A DNA stretch of 20,225 nucleotides from Planococcaceae bacterium UBA3370 (GTDB lineage: Bacteria; Bacillota; Bacilli; Bacillales_A; Planococcaceae), in assembly GCA_002360295.1 (NCBI GenBank), contig DEQI01000087.1:1-20225 (forward strand), written 5' to 3'. The position numbers and the translations under genes are program-made. Under the pieces are notes generated by a model that did no database searches, was not told the DNA's origin, and saw nothing but the letters and a program-made list of their open reading frames with translations. Positions 6,948-14,783 of the stretch are shown piece by piece; within the stretch, counting starts at the first letter, position 1, and the number at the start of each line of letters is the position of its first letter.

Positions 6948-8030
6948 ATGGATATTGTAGCAACTTTAAAACCAAATCAACCCGTAAGCGTTGCTCGTTA
7001 TGAAGGTGATCAAAAGGTTGGAGAGAGAAATATATATATGGCAGATTTTATCGGTTCACTAATACAAGAATATCCTCTTAGTGGATTAATTGCAGAAATT
7101 AGAACAAGAACAGGTGAAATCCCTGATTATTTCAAAGAATTGGAAAAGATGGGCGATTTCAATAGTTTAATGTCACAATTTCTTCTAAATGCACACGCTA
7201 GTTGGGTAAATGATATTGATGTCCTTCCTATGTTTGTTGCAGATGTATTTTCTAGATTAAACGAAATGTCAGAAATTAACCCTCATATAAGTGAGTTTAT
7301 TTTACGAATGGTAAAGGCTTTACCATCTATCGAATTAAATTCACATTATGAAGAATTGGCTGTTGTCCTTATAGAAAAAATGCTTCGAAATGATGATTTA
7401 ACTAAATTATCGCTTCGCTATAGTAAATCAATCAACCAATTATTAAAAAAATCTGATGCAGATGATTTAAAGAAAGTAATATCTAATATATTACCGGCAT
7501 TTGATTCGGCTTGGTTGAATGAACAACTACAAAAAACGTTGTCAAATCAAAATAATCCAATTGTTTATGGTATTTCTGAGATACCACAGGATTGTAAACT
7601 AATGGCAATGGGGACTATGTATAATTCATATGTTTTTGAGGTTCCCAAATCACGTATTCGTGTTAAATATGCCGATGTATCTTTTGACAATGTAGGGCAT
7701 CCTCGCATTATATGTGTGGTCAAAGTAAAAGATCAAAAAGTAGATGATATGCTGTTATTTTCGGCCAAAGATGGGGAGCAAATTTCTAAGGAAATGGATC
7801 TTTATCGTTATCCATTTAGTCATGTTTATCGTGCTGGCAGTGTTTGTTGGAGTGGAGCAAAGGAATTTAATTTTGACCAGATCCATATGCTGCCACAAAT
7901 GTTTTTACAGACATCAAATTTAGGTCATTTAGCCGCAGATGTGTTGAAGAAATTTAAAGAACTAAGCAATAACGATTTTAATGAAGAGTCGTTAACGCCA
8001 TTAAATATACAATTAAAGGAAGTGCTGTGA
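6948..8030 (+). CDS. Prokaryotic E2-like protein (family D, PRTRC protein B-like), copy 1
   Basis: The 360-residue protein looks like the PRTRC protein B / prokaryotic E2 family D group, which by family knowledge accepts an activated ubiquitin-like protein from a ThiF-type E1. The E2-like core is C-terminal, about residues 205-335: strands around YVFEVPKSRIRVKYADV, then DNVGHPR, then LYRYPFSHVYRAGSVCWSG with the predicted catalytic Cys300. A conserved His327 follows in TSNLGHL. The first 200 residues are a helical N-terminal region without clear homology. The paralogue at 8939 conserves all these motifs, including VGHPR, CWSG and DQI. The start ATG 6948 has AAAAAGG upstream. Its stop codon overlaps the 5' arm of a terminator hairpin, so transcription may drop between the two cassettes. 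Confidence 0.8.
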   Translation: MDIVATLKPNQPVSVARYEGDQKVGERNIYMADFIGSLIQEYPLSGLIAEIRTRTGEIPDYFKELEKMGDFNSLMSQFLLNAHASWVNDIDVLPMFVADVFSRLNEMSEINPHISEFILRMVKALPSIELNSHYEELAVVLIEKMLRNDDLTKLSLRYSKSINQLLKKSDADDLKKVISNILPAFDSAWLNEQLQKTLSNQNNPIVYGISEIPQDCKLMAMGTMYNSYVFEVPKSRIRVKYADVSFDNVGHPRIICVVKVKDQKVDDMLLFSAKDGEQISKEMDLYRYPFSHVYRAGSVCWSGAKEFNFDQIHMLPQMFLQTSNLGHLAADVLKKFKELSNNDFNEESLTPLNIQLKEVL

Positions 8031-8052
8031 GATTTCACAGCACTTCTCTTTT
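8019..8052 (+). terminator. Terminator overlapping the end of the first E2-like gene
   Basis: GAAGTGCTGTGA (8019-8030) pairs perfectly over 12 bp with TCACAGCACTTC (8035-8046), followed by TCTTTT. The 5' arm is the last three codons plus the TGA stop of the upstream gene, so a ribosome finishing translation would mask the hairpin. Confidence 0.75.
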
Positions 8053-8068
8053 AGAAAAAGGTGTTTTT

Positions 8069-8410
8069 ATGAATATAGATGAAATGTGGAATTATGCTGC
8101 AGAAAAAGAAATAAAAGAGGATGAGTTAAACGAAATTCTTCTTTTTAAGGAATTATATTATTCCCCATATTCAGAGTTGGGTCCGATAAGAGATATTTTT
8201 GACAATACGTCTTATGAAGCTTTAAAAGAACTATATCAAAAGTTAATAGATATCCCCACTGATGAAGGAGCGTTAGGGGAATTTGAGTTGTTATGTTTTG
8301 GTGGAGACTCAAAAAATTCAATTTTAATGAATGCGGATTGGACTACAATTAATCCTTCGAAAATTTTAAAGCTTAATAAAAAAACATATAAGGGAAAGAA
8401 GTTTATTTAG
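8069..8410 (+). CDS. E2-cassette small protein, copy 2
   Basis: Unknown family; paralogue of the product at 6103. ATG 8069 is chosen because it aligns with the paralogue start (MNIDEMW) and has AAAAAGGTG upstream. The open frame extends further 5', to 8027, but that part is inside the preceding terminator. The 113-residue product keeps the IRDIFDNTSYEALKELY core and the IPTDEG stretch. It also keeps a GEFELLCF strand and the ending GKKFI, as in copy 1. It is slightly longer in its N-terminal helix. It begins the second three-gene cassette and is 10 nt from the next gene, with a GGAGG site between. Function unknown. Confidence 0.62.
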   Translation: MNIDEMWNYAAEKEIKEDELNEILLFKELYYSPYSELGPIRDIFDNTSYEALKELYQKLIDIPTDEGALGEFELLCFGGDSKNSILMNADWTTINPSKILKLNKKTYKGKKFI

Positions 8411-8420
8411 GAGGCAAATT

Positions 8421-8942
8421 ATGAACACTTATACAGAAACAATTAGTGAACCATTACTAATGGAACTTTCTTATATAATGGACAGATTACTAGTGTTTAA
8501 ACTTATAGAGCAGCTTACAGGAAATAAGATAGAAGATGATGTTTCATACTATCAACCGTTCAATTTGGACTATATGTCTTATGAGGATTATTATGAAACG
8601 ATGTCTTATTTTTTGGAAAAAACAAACATAGGAAGTTTTGCCTCAAAAACTAATGAGTTAGAGTTTTTTACGATTGAATTAGATGTACTAAAGCTATTAC
8701 AAAATAAAAAAAATGAAATGAACGAAATTCAAAAAGGGCACTATTTACTCTTAATAGAACAGTTTAAAAACATGTTCTACGAAATTTCATTTGCCGATGG
8801 AGATATAGACGACTTATACCCATACATGTTTAATGGATGGGTAGCTGGTGGTCAATTTAATTGGCATACTGCTTGTGAAAAGCTTGTTAAGATCCACATA
8901 GACGGACAAAACATTCTAAAAGAGATGGAGATAATAAAATGA
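8421..8942 (+). CDS. E2-cassette acidic protein, copy 2
   Basis: Unknown family. The 173-residue acidic protein starts at ATG 8421 behind TAGGAGG. It is mostly helical by eye: residues 10-35 (LLMELSYIMDRLLVFKLIEQL) resemble the same-position gene at 6446, and the middle has DYMSYEDYYETMSYF. The C-terminal part contains FNGWVAGGQFNWHTACEKL and a final helix. It has no membrane segment and no Cys/His metal cluster. Its last codons overlap the start of the E2-like gene by 4 nt (ATGA), a tight translational coupling that suggests equal production and perhaps a complex with the E2-like protein. This coupling is not seen in copy 1, where 31 nt separate the genes. Confidence 0.58.
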   Translation: MNTYTETISEPLLMELSYIMDRLLVFKLIEQLTGNKIEDDVSYYQPFNLDYMSYEDYYETMSYFLEKTNIGSFASKTNELEFFTIELDVLKLLQNKKNEMNEIQKGHYLLLIEQFKNMFYEISFADGDIDDLYPYMFNGWVAGGQFNWHTACEKLVKIHIDGQNILKEMEIIK

Positions 8943-10024
8943 AATTAAATATAGAATTTGAAGAAAAAAATCCAATGGTTTCGATGTCCCGTTTTGAAGG
9001 AACTTTAAAAATAGGGGAAACTTTAATCACTCAAGAAAATTTCTTCAAAATGATGTTATTTCAAACACCGGTTCGAATTATTATGGAGATTTTAGTGAAA
9101 CATAAAATCGGTGACCTATATGAATACTTAAATGGTGCCGAAGGAATAGATGATGAGGGTTTAGAATTTATCTTAACTCTTTTAACAGAGTTAAATTGTT
9201 ATGAATGGGATACGGAACAACTGAATGCAATTACACCAGTTATTTTAGAACGTATTCCACGAGGGGAACTGCCACTAAACATATTAACTGAATCATTAAA
9301 TATTTTAATCAGAGAAATTAGATATATGCCTCCAGCGGAAGAGTATTCAAAAATTTTAAGTGATCTTCTTCATTATTTTTTGGGAGCACGAGATGAAAAC
9401 AGTTTAAATATTCAACGAGAACTTTTAAAAACCATTTTTAGATATATAACTAACATTAAAGAAAAGAAGGTTTTAGATGAATGGATACTAAATTATTTAC
9501 CGAATGTAGATTCTGAACTAGCAAAAAAGGAATTAGAAAAAGCATCGACTAAAGAGAGATTGTTTTATAGTTTTTCTAAAGTACCAAAAAATTGTTCCTT
9601 TATGTCATCATCTAGTGATGGAGTAGTTTATTTTTATGAAATCCCTAAATCTAAAATTAGAGTGAAGTTTCATGATGTTGCTTTTGAAGATGTAGGGCAT
9701 CCGCGCCTACTATTTGCTATCTATGAGCGAAATGGTAGGGTGTTCAATGTTAAATTAGCAGCAATTAAGGGCAAAGGGGAAATTACACAAAATACACCAC
9801 TGTATAATTACCCATACTCGAATGTCCATAATTCGGGAAAAATTTGTTGGTCAGGATATTCAGATCTTGAAATCGACCAAATACCAATGATGTTTTTATC
9901 AACTAGTAACAACAGTCATTTGAATGATGATACTTATGAATTGTTTAAAACTTATCAAGGGAAAACATTCCCGGATAATAAGTTAAAACGATTAGAGGGT
10001 TCTACCGTTAAGGATTGGTGTTAA
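8939..10024 (+). CDS. Prokaryotic E2-like protein (family D, PRTRC protein B-like), copy 2
   Basis: This 361-residue paralogue of the product at 6948 has the same layout. A helical N-terminal region (about 1-205) is followed by an E2-like core with YFYEIPKSKIRVKFHDVAF, DVGHPR, and LYNYPYSNVHNSGKICWSG holding the predicted catalytic Cys303. DQIPMMFLSTSNNSHL follows, with His327. The core motifs are nearly identical between copies while the N-terminal halves have diverged strongly. That pattern is expected if both keep the thioester chemistry but bind different partners or targets. The start overlaps the previous gene by 4 nt. No terminator is seen directly after; a promoter and leader follow at 10052. 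Biochemical activity as an E2 is inferred from family membership. Confidence 0.8.
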   Translation: MKLNIEFEEKNPMVSMSRFEGTLKIGETLITQENFFKMMLFQTPVRIIMEILVKHKIGDLYEYLNGAEGIDDEGLEFILTLLTELNCYEWDTEQLNAITPVILERIPRGELPLNILTESLNILIREIRYMPPAEEYSKILSDLLHYFLGARDENSLNIQRELLKTIFRYITNIKEKKVLDEWILNYLPNVDSELAKKELEKASTKERLFYSFSKVPKNCSFMSSSSDGVVYFYEIPKSKIRVKFHDVAFEDVGHPRLLFAIYERNGRVFNVKLAAIKGKGEITQNTPLYNYPYSNVHNSGKICWSGYSDLEIDQIPMMFLSTSNNSHLNDDTYELFKTYQGKTFPDNKLKRLEGSTVKDWC

Positions 10025-10051
10025 TAGATTTAGAGTAATTGAATACAGTTA

Positions 10052-10080
10052 TTGTAATCATTTTCAATATTAGATATAAT
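10052..10080 (+). promoter_or_regulatory. Sigma-A-type promoter for the UBL-JAMM/E1 unit
   Basis: TTGTAA (10052-10057), a 17-bp spacer, and a perfect TATAAT (10075-10080). The leader hairpin begins about 27 nt after the -10. Confidence 0.72.
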
Positions 10081-10106
10081 ATTGTTATATCTTGTTGAAA
10101 AATTTC

Positions 10107-10217
10107 ACCCAAACTAAACAGTGTGGGTATTTAAAGCACTTCTGATAGTGTTCAAACGATCTTTAGGGATACGTATGTTCATTTATCAGAAGTGCTTTTT
10201 TGTTTTTCTTCGGATAA
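10107..10217 (+). promoter_or_regulatory. Structured leader RNA with terminator (leader B)
   Basis: ACCCA (10107-10111) pairs with TGGGT (10124-10128) around the loop AACTAAACAGTG. Then AAAGCACTTCTGATA (10133-10147) pairs perfectly with TATCAGAAGTGCTTT (10184-10198), followed by T residues. The inner hairpin is ACGATCT-TTAG-GGATACGT. CTTCGGATAA (10208-10217) can instead pair with TTATCAGAAG of the 3' arm, with one mismatch. It precedes the UBL-JAMM gene and is very similar to leaders A and C, including GTGTTCAAAC and AGGGATA in the loop. Confidence 0.78.
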
Positions 10218-10244
10218 ATAAACTTTTAAGGGAGTCAATTTATT

Positions 10245-11249
10245 ATGGCACAAGAATTATCAATTTTCGAAATGGGAGTAGAGGATACTCAACAAGTGGA
10301 AGAAAAAGCAAAAGCAACACCTGCAGTATCAAGTGTAGGAAAAAAGCCAAAGAAAGAAGAACCATTTTTTGTTACAGGGGAGTGGACAGTGCATTTTGCT
10401 ACCGAGCGTTTCCTGGTAACAGATTTTGTGGATGAAATTCCTACAGAAGGTGTGACTTTAGATACTTTACGTGAAGGAATAGAACGATCATTTCCTCAAT
10501 TTTCAAAAGCTCGTACTAAATGGGATAAGGATGTTGAAAAGAAACAACTCTATCCTGATGCGTTTGCTGGTTCAAAAGGGGCTTTAAGCCGCTTTGAACC
10601 GCAAGTTTTTAAAAATTTAGAGGATGCTCGGAATTCAAGCGATTATAATCGCTATATTCTTAGTGGTGATGGAAAAGTCATGACTATTAAAAAATCAGTT
10701 TTTGGAGAAATGATTGCAGAAGCCAAAAACATACCATCTATTCCTGTTATAGAACCGCAATTTACATGGTCCTTACCTCTTATTCCAAACAAGATGCTTC
10801 GCCAAATTATCGGTTTCTTTAAATCTTATTGTGAGAATAAAGAATATGAAGTGGCGCTACGTATTTATTGGGATATCGAAAAGGAAAAGTATGTAATTGA
10901 AGTTCCTAAACAAACGGTTACAGCTACTCGAATTGACTTAGAGTATGTAGAACCAGAATTTAAAGGGGCTAATGTTACGCGATACATTCCTGTATTGGAA
11001 GTCCATTCACACAATGTAATGCGTCCATTCTTTAGTGAAACAGATAATGAAGATGAGCAAAGCTATTGTGTCTATGGTGTTTTTGGTCGTCTTGATAGAG
11101 AACAGATAGAAACAACTTTCCGTGTAAAAGTAGGGGATGATTTTGTTTTAGTTAAAATGGAGCAGATCTTTGAAGTTGGATTTGATAGGCTCGATTTTTC
11201 TTACCCTAGACATTGGAAAAATAATGTAGTTATGAAAGAGGGGTTTTAA
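10245..11249 (+). CDS. Ubiquitin-like domain fused to JAMM/JAB metallopeptidase (PRTRC C-A-like)
   Basis: The 334-residue protein appears to join two PRTRC components. The C-terminal domain (about 170-315) has an exact JAMM zinc motif, HSHNVMRPFFSETD: H254, H256, S264 and D267 in the HxHx7Sx2D spacing. It is preceded by a likely catalytic Glu at E200 or E202 (NKEYEVALRIYW). By family this is an isopeptidase or UBL-processing enzyme, as in PRTRC protein A. Residues about 45-112 resemble the small ubiquitin-like PRTRC protein C and end in FAGSKG. The N-terminus MAQELSIFEMG looks like a beta-clamp-binding peptide, followed by a Lys/Glu/Ala linker. The start ATG 10245 follows AAGGGAG. The E1 gene begins 1 nt after its stop. 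The UBL assignment is weaker than the JAMM assignment. Confidence 0.82.
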   Translation: MAQELSIFEMGVEDTQQVEEKAKATPAVSSVGKKPKKEEPFFVTGEWTVHFATERFLVTDFVDEIPTEGVTLDTLREGIERSFPQFSKARTKWDKDVEKKQLYPDAFAGSKGALSRFEPQVFKNLEDARNSSDYNRYILSGDGKVMTIKKSVFGEMIAEAKNIPSIPVIEPQFTWSLPLIPNKMLRQIIGFFKSYCENKEYEVALRIYWDIEKEKYVIEVPKQTVTATRIDLEYVEPEFKGANVTRYIPVLEVHSHNVMRPFFSETDNEDEQSYCVYGVFGRLDREQIETTFRVKVGDDFVLVKMEQIFEVGFDRLDFSYPRHWKNNVVMKEGF

Positions 11250-11250
11250 A

Positions 11251-11861
11251 ATGAAAATCCTTAAAGATTATAACTTAGATATTGTGATTTTAGGTGCGGG
11301 TGCGAATGGCTCGCACTTTTTCCGTAATTTACTCCAAGATATGTGTAATTATGGCGATAAATTAAAAGATTGTCGGGTTTTAATTGCAGACGGAGATAAG
11401 GTTGAGAAAAAGAATTTTAAGAATCAGTTATTTGCTCTTGGAGATGAAGAACAATATAAAGTTTACTCACTCGTAGAAAGATATGCCGAGCATTATGATA
11501 TTGATGCTTTCGCAGTTGCGGAATACGTAACAGATATTGACAGTCTTCATAAACTCTTTGCAAATGACAATCGTACAAAAATTTTAATTGGATGTGTAGA
11601 CAATAATAGGAGCCGCATTTTAATGCAGGATTATTTTGATTATGTAGATGACCTAATTTACATTGATTTAGGGGTAGAGGGTGTGTTATTACGCCAAGAA
11701 TTAGACATCACAGATCCTGTAGAGTTAGAAGAAACAATCATGGCAAGTGGCTTTAGTGGTCAAGTGGTTGTTGGCTATAAAACTAATGGCCAAGTCTTTA
11801 CTCCAGCAATAGGGGAAGTATATCCTACAGTTTACTCTGATGAAGAATCTGTATTTCCGAC
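11251..11861 (+). CDS. E1/ThiF-family activating enzyme, 5' exon (adenylation part)
   Basis: First part of a PRTRC-type ThiF/E1 protein that adenylates the C-terminus of a ubiquitin-like protein. Residues 11-20 give the Rossmann motif IVILGAGANG, followed by the acidic DGDKVEKKNFKNQLF segment. The middle has LIGCVDNNRSRILMQDYF and YIDLGVEG, the usual E1 strands. Coding similarity stops after VFPT (residue 204). The open frame then reads GRQMMSV and stops at 11886, which is intron or insertion sequence. The rest of the gene continues at 14784. The exon end 11861 is set by EBS1/IBS1 pairing and by reading frame. The gene starts 1 nt after the UBL-JAMM stop, with GAGGGG as ribosome binding site. 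Spliced product is about 282 residues, normal for this family. Confidence 0.82.
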
Positions 11862-12552
11862 TGGGCGGCAGATGATGTCTGTATAGTAATGTGCTAATGA
11901 GCAATATAGCGGTGTAACGCTATAACCTAGTCCTACCCTTCTAATATGAATTACCTCATATTAGATGGTCAAGCTTGGTAGGTAAAAGGCGGGTTAATCG
12001 GAGCTAAGGTTCAGCAACGATGTTTCCCAACAAGGTGAGAGAGTCTATGGTTAATCGGTTATTGATGAAGTTGAGGTGAGTGGGGTCTAAAGACGCCCAA
12101 AGCGAAATAGAACCTTGAAACGCTTTTCTGTTCATTACTTTCTTATGAGTTGGGAGAGAGTAATTTTTATCTAATGATAATGGAGTGAGACATTACATTT
12201 GTTATCACTTGGGCAGACACAAGTACAGATTGTATAAGCACCTGAAAACAACCTAAGGATTCTTGCTACGTACTATACAGATAACCTGCAAAGGTAACTT
12301 GAATGGAGAATGGTTGAATATTCTATGAGAGTCAAGTTACTCAAGGATGCGTTAGAGTAATCTGCGATTGGTAAATAGAGACAAAATCTCTATTGAACTC
12401 ATCCGTATAAACGGATGGTAGGGAGTAACCCAATCACACCTATATTGAAGGATATAGGATACTACCTAGTTGGTGACAATTAGACTAGTACTGGTGAATG
12501 ACGCAAGGCCATTTAAAGCAATTTCCGAATAGCTGTTAGGAGGCGGAGCCCC

Positions 12553-14673
12553 ATGTTTAACGCTATGGAAAGAATTGCTTACTTATCCAAAGTAGCTAAA
12601 TCAAATAATGAAGTTAGATTCAAGAAATTGTTCCCTATTTTATTGAAAGAGGAATTCCTTGAACTAGCATATAGGAAAATCGCCAATAATAAAGGGTCTA
12701 ATACGGCTGGAGTAGATGGTTTAAATAAAAACCAATTAGAAAATGATGATGTTCGAAGTGAGTTTCTTAATGAATTAATCAAAGAAATTGCAGATGAAAC
12801 ATATCAACCTCTCCCAGTTAGAAGAGTGGAGATTCCAAAGAGGAACAGTAATAAAAAGCGGCCTCTAGGTATACCAACTTTTAAAGACCGAATAATACAA
12901 TCGGCGGTTAAAATCATTTTCGAAGCGATCTATGAACCAATATTCAGCGAATCTTCACATGGTTTCAGACCTAGAAGAAGTTGCCAAACGGCTATTCATT
13001 CTATTATATGTAGGAAGTATGATTGGGTGGTAGAGGGGGATATAAAAGGATGTTTTGACAATATTAAGCATTCCAAGTTAATCAGTGTACTACGTCAAAG
13101 GATAGCAGACGAAAAGTTTATCAATTTAATTAATAAATTTCTCAAATCTGGTTATCAAATGGGGTACGGAATTGACGGTAAATATCCTATCTACTATACA
13201 AAACAAGGAACTCCACAAGGAGGAATTGTCAGCCCGATTCTTGCTAATATCTTTTTGCATGAATTTGATAAGTACATGGAAACACATCTATGTAATATGA
13301 AAGAAGCAAAGCCTAGCAAAGAATATACTTTTTATCACAATAAAATTGCTAGATTAACTAAAGCTATCAGCGAAAATAGAATCCCTTATCATATGATTCT
13401 GGAACCTTTAGAAGAAAACAATGAGACTAGTTTCACTGTCAATTCCGAAGAAGAAGCCATGAATAAGATAGAGGATATCAGAATTGCTAGAAAAGCTACA
13501 GAATATCAAAGCAAGGAATATAAGCGTTTGACAAAATCAATAAGCGTCTTAAAAAGACATATTGAACTGAATAAACCATTCCCTTACCAATCTGCTAAGA
13601 GAGGTGGAGAGAAGGTAAGGTTAAACACTAGAGAAGAAATGATTAGCAAATTGCTAGAACTCAAGAAGAAAGCAAAACAGGTATCAACATACGATAAAGA
13701 CGATTATTTCAGTAATAAAAGTTTTGGGTATGTCAGATATGCCGACGACTTTGTTATTCTCCTAGGAAACCATACGAAGGAAGAAGCCAGGAAAGTAAAA
13801 GAGATTATTACTAGTTGGCTAGACGAAGAACTTTCGCTTTCATTAAGTGAAGAGAAAACGTTAATAACCCATAGTACAAAAGGTTTCAGATTTCTAGGAT
13901 ATGACATAGTTAACACTCCTAAACAAGATGGTATAGGATATTGCTATTTCTCAAAGGTTTATGTTCCAAGAGATAGGATTAAAGAATTAGAGGAAAAACT
14001 CGACAATCTCTTAGTTTTGCATTATGAATATCCACTATTTGACCTAATTATAAGGCTAAATAGAGTAATCAGTGGTTGGAGCAATTATTACAAAATCTGC
14101 AATAATTGGTCCAGTGTAAGCAATAAATTAGACCATAAATTACATTGGAAAATCATGCATTGGGTCGGTAGAAAACATAAGTGTAAAATCACAGAAGTTT
14201 ACGAAAACCACATTGTCAAAATGGAAGCCTACGGCACGACAAGTAAGCAAAGAATTGTTGATACTGTTGGGGAGAAAACTGTAGTTTTAAGAAAATTCTT
14301 TGATTACAAATTTACAACTACTAAGGAACTAAACAATAAAATAAGAAAACTTCCAATAAAGGAAGCAGAACAATTTAATGTAGCTCTCGATATGAATTAC
14401 CTATTACAAGAAACCGCTAAGATAAAAAGAGGGTATTCACCGAGAGAACTTTATAAAATAGCAGAGGAAAATGGATATGCATGTAATCATTGTGGCGCAA
14501 CGGACACTAAACTTATTGTCCATCATACAAGACTTATAAGAAGGCATACGAGGAAGGATTCTAAGGCTATCGCTGAATCAACTCAACAAATGCCAAAAGT
14601 CTTACTATGCGAGACTTGTCACAATAAAGTCCATCCAAATACCAAAACTATAAAAACTTTAGCTAAAGGATAA
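12553..14673 (+). CDS. Group II intron reverse transcriptase/maturase with HNH endonuclease
   Basis: The 706-residue intron-encoded protein helps the intron RNA splice and then inserts it into new DNA sites. The N-terminal reverse transcriptase blocks include NKGSNTAGVDG, RPLGIPTFKDRIIQ, HGFRPRRSCQTA and GTPQGGIVSPILANI. The active site YADD is at 396-399, followed by the thumb/maturase X domain (RLNRVISGWSNYYK). The C-terminal HNH nuclease has CNHCG (from Cys644), VHHTRLIRR and LLCETCHNKVH (near 686). It is longer than the usual 420-600 residues because of an insertion of roughly 130 residues before YADD (about 240-380), as in chloroplast-like class proteins. All catalytic motifs are intact, so the intron may still be mobile. 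A strong TTAGGAGG site precedes ATG 12553. Confidence 0.95.
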   Translation: MFNAMERIAYLSKVAKSNNEVRFKKLFPILLKEEFLELAYRKIANNKGSNTAGVDGLNKNQLENDDVRSEFLNELIKEIADETYQPLPVRRVEIPKRNSNKKRPLGIPTFKDRIIQSAVKIIFEAIYEPIFSESSHGFRPRRSCQTAIHSIICRKYDWVVEGDIKGCFDNIKHSKLISVLRQRIADEKFINLINKFLKSGYQMGYGIDGKYPIYYTKQGTPQGGIVSPILANIFLHEFDKYMETHLCNMKEAKPSKEYTFYHNKIARLTKAISENRIPYHMILEPLEENNETSFTVNSEEEAMNKIEDIRIARKATEYQSKEYKRLTKSISVLKRHIELNKPFPYQSAKRGGEKVRLNTREEMISKLLELKKKAKQVSTYDKDDYFSNKSFGYVRYADDFVILLGNHTKEEARKVKEIITSWLDEELSLSLSEEKTLITHSTKGFRFLGYDIVNTPKQDGIGYCYFSKVYVPRDRIKELEEKLDNLLVLHYEYPLFDLIIRLNRVISGWSNYYKICNNWSSVSNKLDHKLHWKIMHWVGRKHKCKITEVYENHIVKMEAYGTTSKQRIVDTVGEKTVVLRKFFDYKFTTTKELNNKIRKLPIKEAEQFNVALDMNYLLQETAKIKRGYSPRELYKIAEENGYACNHCGATDTKLIVHHTRLIRRHTRKDSKAIAESTQQMPKVLLCETCHNKVHPNTKTIKTLAKG

Positions 14674-14688
14674 GCTTTGAATGGTCGT

Positions 14689-14783
14689 GAGCCGTATGCT
14701 GTGAAAGTAGCTCGTACGGTTCTAACGGGGGCTTGAGGGAAACGTGCCAATTCTAATTGGTAACGCGCTCTCATTCTACCCAC
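14689..14783 (+). ncRNA. Group II intron domains V and VI
   Basis: Domain V: GAGCCGT (14689-14695) pairs with ACGGTTC (14716-14722), with a GAAA-type tip (GTGAAAGT) and a bulge. Domain VI: GGGGG pairs with CT-A-CCC leaving A14778 bulged, with an inner CCAATT/AATTGG hairpin and a CGTG/CGCG stem. The intron end AC at 14782-14783 is inferred. A second candidate end is AAC at 14789, which would also keep the reading frame. Confidence 0.8.

Larger units (their letters stand above)
6103..10024 (+). repeat. Tandem duplication of a three-gene E2 cassette
   Basis: The order small protein, acidic protein, E2-like protein occurs at 6103-8030 and again at 8069-10024. Proteins one and three are clear paralogues by shared motifs, and protein two shows a short shared segment. 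The DNA has diverged so far that this is an old duplication, not a recent one. Confidence 0.72.
11862..14783 (+). mobile_element. Group II intron interrupting the E1/ThiF gene
   Basis: A self-splicing retroelement. The canonical 5' end GTGCT lies at 11891, followed by a conserved domain I start (AGTCCTACCC, AAGCTTGGTAGGT). Domain V is GAGCCGTA...TACGGTTC (14689-14722) with its AGC triad. Domain VI runs from GGGGG (about 14727) to CTACCC, with the branch A probably 14778, and the end AC is at 14783. EBS1 GTTGGG (12149-12154), in the loop of a 10-bp hairpin (12134-12164), pairs with TCCGAC (11856-11861) of the exon. EBS2 GCAGA (12213-12217), in a hairpin loop, pairs with TCTGT (11848-11852). 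These place the junction 29 nt before GTGCT, so the exact 5' boundary (11862 or 11891) is uncertain. Domains I-III fill 11891-12535. The encoded protein lies in domain IV. Confidence 0.85.

Noticed and set aside
8027..8068. Upstream start for the second small cassette gene
   Set aside because: That stretch is the terminator hairpin; the ATG at 8069 aligns with the paralogue start and has a better ribosome binding site.
10121..10435. Plus-strand open frame of 104 residues
   Set aside because: It runs through leader B and the start of the UBL-JAMM gene in another frame; no ribosome binding site and no family resemblance.
11251..11886. Complete 211-residue ThiF protein
   Set aside because: It ends in intron-side sequence (GRQMMSV) and lacks the TCAE cysteine region, which is found in frame after the intron at 14784-15021.
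13704..13916. Minus-strand open frame inside the intron reverse transcriptase
   Set aside because: Antisense to the YADD region; no independent evidence of coding.
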